Assembly (NCBI GenBank): GCA_963784805.1
Contig: CAWASR010000006.1
Location: 61,319-125,318 of the forward strand
Direction of reading: 5' to 3'
Length of the DNA stretch: 64,000 bases
Origin: Roseiarcus sp963784805
GTDB taxonomy: Bacteria > Pseudomonadota > Alphaproteobacteria > Rhizobiales > Beijerinckiaceae
The translations under genes were made by a program, and so were the position numbers. The notes beneath the pieces are model-generated. The model searched no databases. It saw nothing but the letters and a program-made list of their open reading frames with translations, and was not told the origin of the DNA. Below are positions 61,497-64,000 of this stretch, piece by piece. The first letter of the stretch is position 1. Every line of letters begins with the position of its first letter.

Positions 61497-64000
61497 ATGG
61501 CGAACATGCCTGATTCAATCCCGTCACCGGCTCCGGATAGCGCCGTGCCCTCGGCGCTGACCAGCGCCGAGGTGAGCGCCAGGCTCGCGCAGTATGGATC
61601 GAATACTCTCCCCGAAGCCAGCACGCCGTCTCTTGCAGCCGTGTTCCTTCGGCAATTCCTCAGTCCACTGATCTATATTCTTCTCGTCGCAGCCCTGGTG
61701 TCCCTTGCGCTGGGGGATGTGGAGGACGCGCTGTTCATCGGCGCAGTCCTCCTGATCAATGGCTTTATCGGCGCCGCACAGGAATATTCGGCGGATCGGG
61801 CGGCGGCGGCGCTGCGAAATCTGGAAGAGCCGCATGCTTCGGTGATCCGCGATGGGAGGCGGTGCGAGATTGATGCGCGCGGACTGGTGCCGGGCGATCT
61901 GGTTCTCCTGGAAGCGGGCGCAAGAGTTCCTGCCGATATCCGGCTCCTGTCGAGTCAGGATTTCCAGTGCGACGAGTCGCAGCTGACCGGCGAATCCAAG
62001 CCGGTGAAGAAGACCGCCGTGTCGACAGGCGCGGAGGGGCGGCAGAACGTTGCATACGCTGGCTCGATGATCGCTCGGGGACGTGGACGGGGCGTCGTCA
62101 TTGCGACGGGCAGGGCCACGGAAATAGGCAAGATCGCACAGGAGATCGGCAAGCGCTCGATATCCAAGCCGCCGCTCATGATACGCCTCGATCGATTTTC
62201 GCGCATGATCGCGATCGCGGTGGGCTTGGCGATCCTGCTTTTGGTCGCGGTCGGCCTTCTGCGGGATATGCCCTATCGCGACCTCTTCATGCTTGCAGTC
62301 GGTCTGGCGGTGAGCGCAATCCCCGAGGGGCTCCCCGTCGCAATCTCCGTCGCGCTGGCGATCGGCATGCGGCGGATGGCCCGGGTGAACGTCATCGTGC
62401 GCAAGATGCCGGCAATGGAATCGCTCGGCTCCTGCACCATGATTGCAACCGACAAGACGGGCACGCTGACGATGAACGAGCTCACCGTTACAGACATTTG
62501 CCTGTCGGACGGGACGCGACTGAAATGCGAGGCGGGCCGGGACCTGGAAGCGTGTTCGATCGTCTCGCCAGGCGGCGGCGACGTGCAGGCCTCGCTGCGC
62601 GCCGTCGCCCTCCTGAAGGCGGCGACGCTGGCCAATGAAGGAAGGCTGATCAGGGAGCCGGATGGCTGGAAGGGGCATGGCGACATGGTCGACGTCGCCC
62701 TCCTTGCCGCGGCCCGCAAGGGCGGGATCGCGCAGGAGGAAATGGCCGCCCACTATCCGCTCGTCGCGCTCATTCCCTACGAGCCGGATCTAAAATACGC
62801 CGCCTCCTTTCACCGTCGCAAAGACAGCACCCGCATCTTCGTCAAGGGCGCGCCCGAGACTCTGATCGCCATGGCCGACCGGATGGATTCCGGGGGCCAA
62901 GCGGCGCCGATCGACGCCAAGACGTTGCTGCGCCAGAAGGAGGAGCTTGCCGGAATGGGACTGCGCGTTCTCGCGTTCGCCCAGGGGGAAATCGACACGA
63001 GGCCAGATGACGAATACGGCCATCACCGTCTGGCGAACCTCACCTTTCTCGGCATGGCCGGAATGCAGGACCCGGTGCGTCCCGAAGTGCCGGACGCCAT
63101 TCGCGACTGCTATCGCGCCGGCATAGAAGTGGCGATGGTGACGGGCGACGATCCGCGAACCGCGAGCGTGATCGCCGAGCAGGCCGGCTTCGACTTCACG
63201 CCCGACCAAGTGGTGACGGGCGAGGCGGTGCGCCGCGCTGAACAAGATGGGGGAGAGGCTCTCGACAGATTGACGCGCAATGCCCGGGTCTTCGCTCGCG
63301 TCGACCCGGCGCAGAAGCTCTCAATCGTGCTGTCGCTCTCGCGCAACGGACATTTCGTCGCCGTCACCGGCGACGGCGTCAACGACGCGCCGGCCCTCAG
63401 ACACGCCCATGTCGGCGTGGCCATGGGGCGCACCGGCACCGATGTCGCCAAGGAAAGCGCCGACATCGTCGTCACCGACGACAATTTCGCCTCGATCGTC
63501 AAAGGCATCATGGAGGGGCGCGTCGCCTACGCCAACATTCGCAAGGTGGTCTTCATGCTGGTGTCGACCGGCGCGGCGGAAGTAGTCCTGTTTCTGCTGG
63601 CGATTCCGATGGGGCTGCCTATGCCTTTGCTGGCCGTCCAGCTCCTGTGGCTCAATCTCGTCACCAATGGCATACAGGACGTGGCGCTCGCCGCCGAAGG
63701 CGCCGAGGGCGACGAACTGCGCTATCCGCCCCGCCGTCCGAACGAGCCGATCCTGGATCGCGCAATGATTCGCCGCATCGGGTGGTCGGTGCTGGTTATG
63801 GGGGCGGGAGGCTTCGCCGTTTTCTACTGGTTGCTCCAGCAGGGCTATCCCGAGGACCAGGCACGCAATCTTCTGCTTCTGCTCTTCGTCCTTTTCGAGA
63901 ATTTCCAGACCTTGAACGCCCGTTCGGAATATCGCTCCATCTTCCGGCAAAGACTGTTCGCCAATCCCCTCCTTGTTCTCAGCGTGATCGGCGCGCAGGC
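61497..64000 (+). CDS. Cation-transporting P-type ATPase, Ca2+/IIA-like (partial, C-terminus beyond right edge)
   Basis: The frame is open to the window edge (over 830 residues). It shows an N-terminal cytoplasmic segment with the PMCA/SERCA-like start LTSAEVSARLAQYGSNTLPE, the actuator ECDESQLTGES-like QCDESQLTGESKPV, the TM4 motif PEGLPVA, the phosphorylation site DKTGTLTM, KGAPETLI for the nucleotide domain and hinge GDGVNDAPAL. These features place it among type II ATPases (Ca2+, or Na+/H+-type in bacteria), with SERCA-like PEGLP. Substrate is not settled. ATG 61497 and in-frame ATG 61506 are both possible starts. Confidence 0.9.
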   Translation, partial: MANMPDSIPSPAPDSAVPSALTSAEVSARLAQYGSNTLPEASTPSLAAVFLRQFLSPLIYILLVAALVSLALGDVEDALFIGAVLLINGFIGAAQEYSADRAAAALRNLEEPHASVIRDGRRCEIDARGLVPGDLVLLEAGARVPADIRLLSSQDFQCDESQLTGESKPVKKTAVSTGAEGRQNVAYAGSMIARGRGRGVVIATGRATEIGKIAQEIGKRSISKPPLMIRLDRFSRMIAIAVGLAILLLVAVGLLRDMPYRDLFMLAVGLAVSAIPEGLPVAISVALAIGMRRMARVNVIVRKMPAMESLGSCTMIATDKTGTLTMNELTVTDICLSDGTRLKCEAGRDLEACSIVSPGGGDVQASLRAVALLKAATLANEGRLIREPDGWKGHGDMVDVALLAAARKGGIAQEEMAAHYPLVALIPYEPDLKYAASFHRRKDSTRIFVKGAPETLIAMADRMDSGGQAAPIDAKTLLRQKEELAGMGLRVLAFAQGEIDTRPDDEYGHHRLANLTFLGMAGMQDPVRPEVPDAIRDCYRAGIEVAMVTGDDPRTASVIAEQAGFDFTPDQVVTGEAVRRAEQDGGEALDRLTRNARVFARVDPAQKLSIVLSLSRNGHFVAVTGDGVNDAPALRHAHVGVAMGRTGTDVAKESADIVVTDDNFASIVKGIMEGRVAYANIRKVVFMLVSTGAAEVVLFLLAIPMGLPMPLLAVQLLWLNLVTNGIQDVALAAEGAEGDELRYPPRRPNEPILDRAMIRRIGWSVLVMGAGGFAVFYWLLQQGYPEDQARNLLLLLFVLFENFQTLNARSEYRSIFRQRLFANPLLVLSVIGAQ

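Overview
The window is a GC-rich (by eye roughly two thirds G+C) chromosomal segment of a Gram-negative bacterium, most likely an alphaproteobacterium of the Hyphomicrobiales, perhaps near Beijerinckiaceae or Methylocystaceae. The placement rests on the gene orders eno-ftsB and glyA-nrdR-ribD-ribE, the ATP-grasp/alpha-E/transglutaminase trio, rhizobial-type intergenic palindromes and two HiPIP genes. It is inference. I saw no rRNA, tRNA, CRISPR array, phage or intact insertion sequence.

Layout. 1-3762: exopolysaccharide genes (glycosyltransferase, Wza-type export lipoprotein, Wzc-like chain-length protein). 3763-4694: repeat-rich non-coding island. 4695-8566: ribose/fructose-type ABC importer with a divergent double-HTH GntR regulator. 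8655-11492: glucose-6-phosphate dehydrogenase between an intact aquaporin gene and a fragment of a second copy. 11813-14212: divergent acetyltransferase and polysaccharide deacetylase. 14315-17010: two Ni/Co transporters behind a cobalamin riboswitch. 17103-21077: aat, then ATP-grasp, alpha-E and transglutaminase genes. 21216-23984: cupin, DUF4239 membrane protein and fatty-acid-hydroxylase-like enzyme. 24141-27067: three PEP-CTERM genes in tandem. 27797-30978: conserved small protein, biotin-dependent carboxylase, RidA. 31015-36129: periplasmic/outer-membrane electron-transfer cluster with two HiPIPs, two c-type cytochromes, a porin-cytochrome fusion, a CusF-like protein and a CHRD protein. 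36448-41793: TPR protein, der, xthA, serine hydrolase, lipid A-type acyltransferase. 42289-54446: secreted caspase, TrpB2, two cyclophilins, queA, GGDEF-EAL, tgt, eno, ftsB. 54525-60683: flippase, a fourth PEP-CTERM protein, glyA, nrdR, ribD, ribE. 61497-64000: cation P-type ATPase cut by the window edge.

Functional links. The polysaccharide genes (glycosyltransferase, export, chain length, acetyltransferase, deacetylase, flippase) and four PEP-CTERM proteins together point to an exosortase-linked surface matrix. No exosortase lies in the window. The most original block is 31015-36129. A porin-like protein with an N-terminal CxxCH heme site could pass electrons across the outer membrane to soluble cytochromes and HiPIPs, as in Cyc2- or Pio-type Fe(II) oxidation or electron uptake. 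That is a hypothesis from gene content.

Data quality. Seven genes, including the normally essential der, are each interrupted by a single-base frameshift. Six look like one extra base and one like a missing base in a G run. Sequencing or assembly indels explain this better than true pseudogenes, so I annotate each as one CDS spanning the shift.
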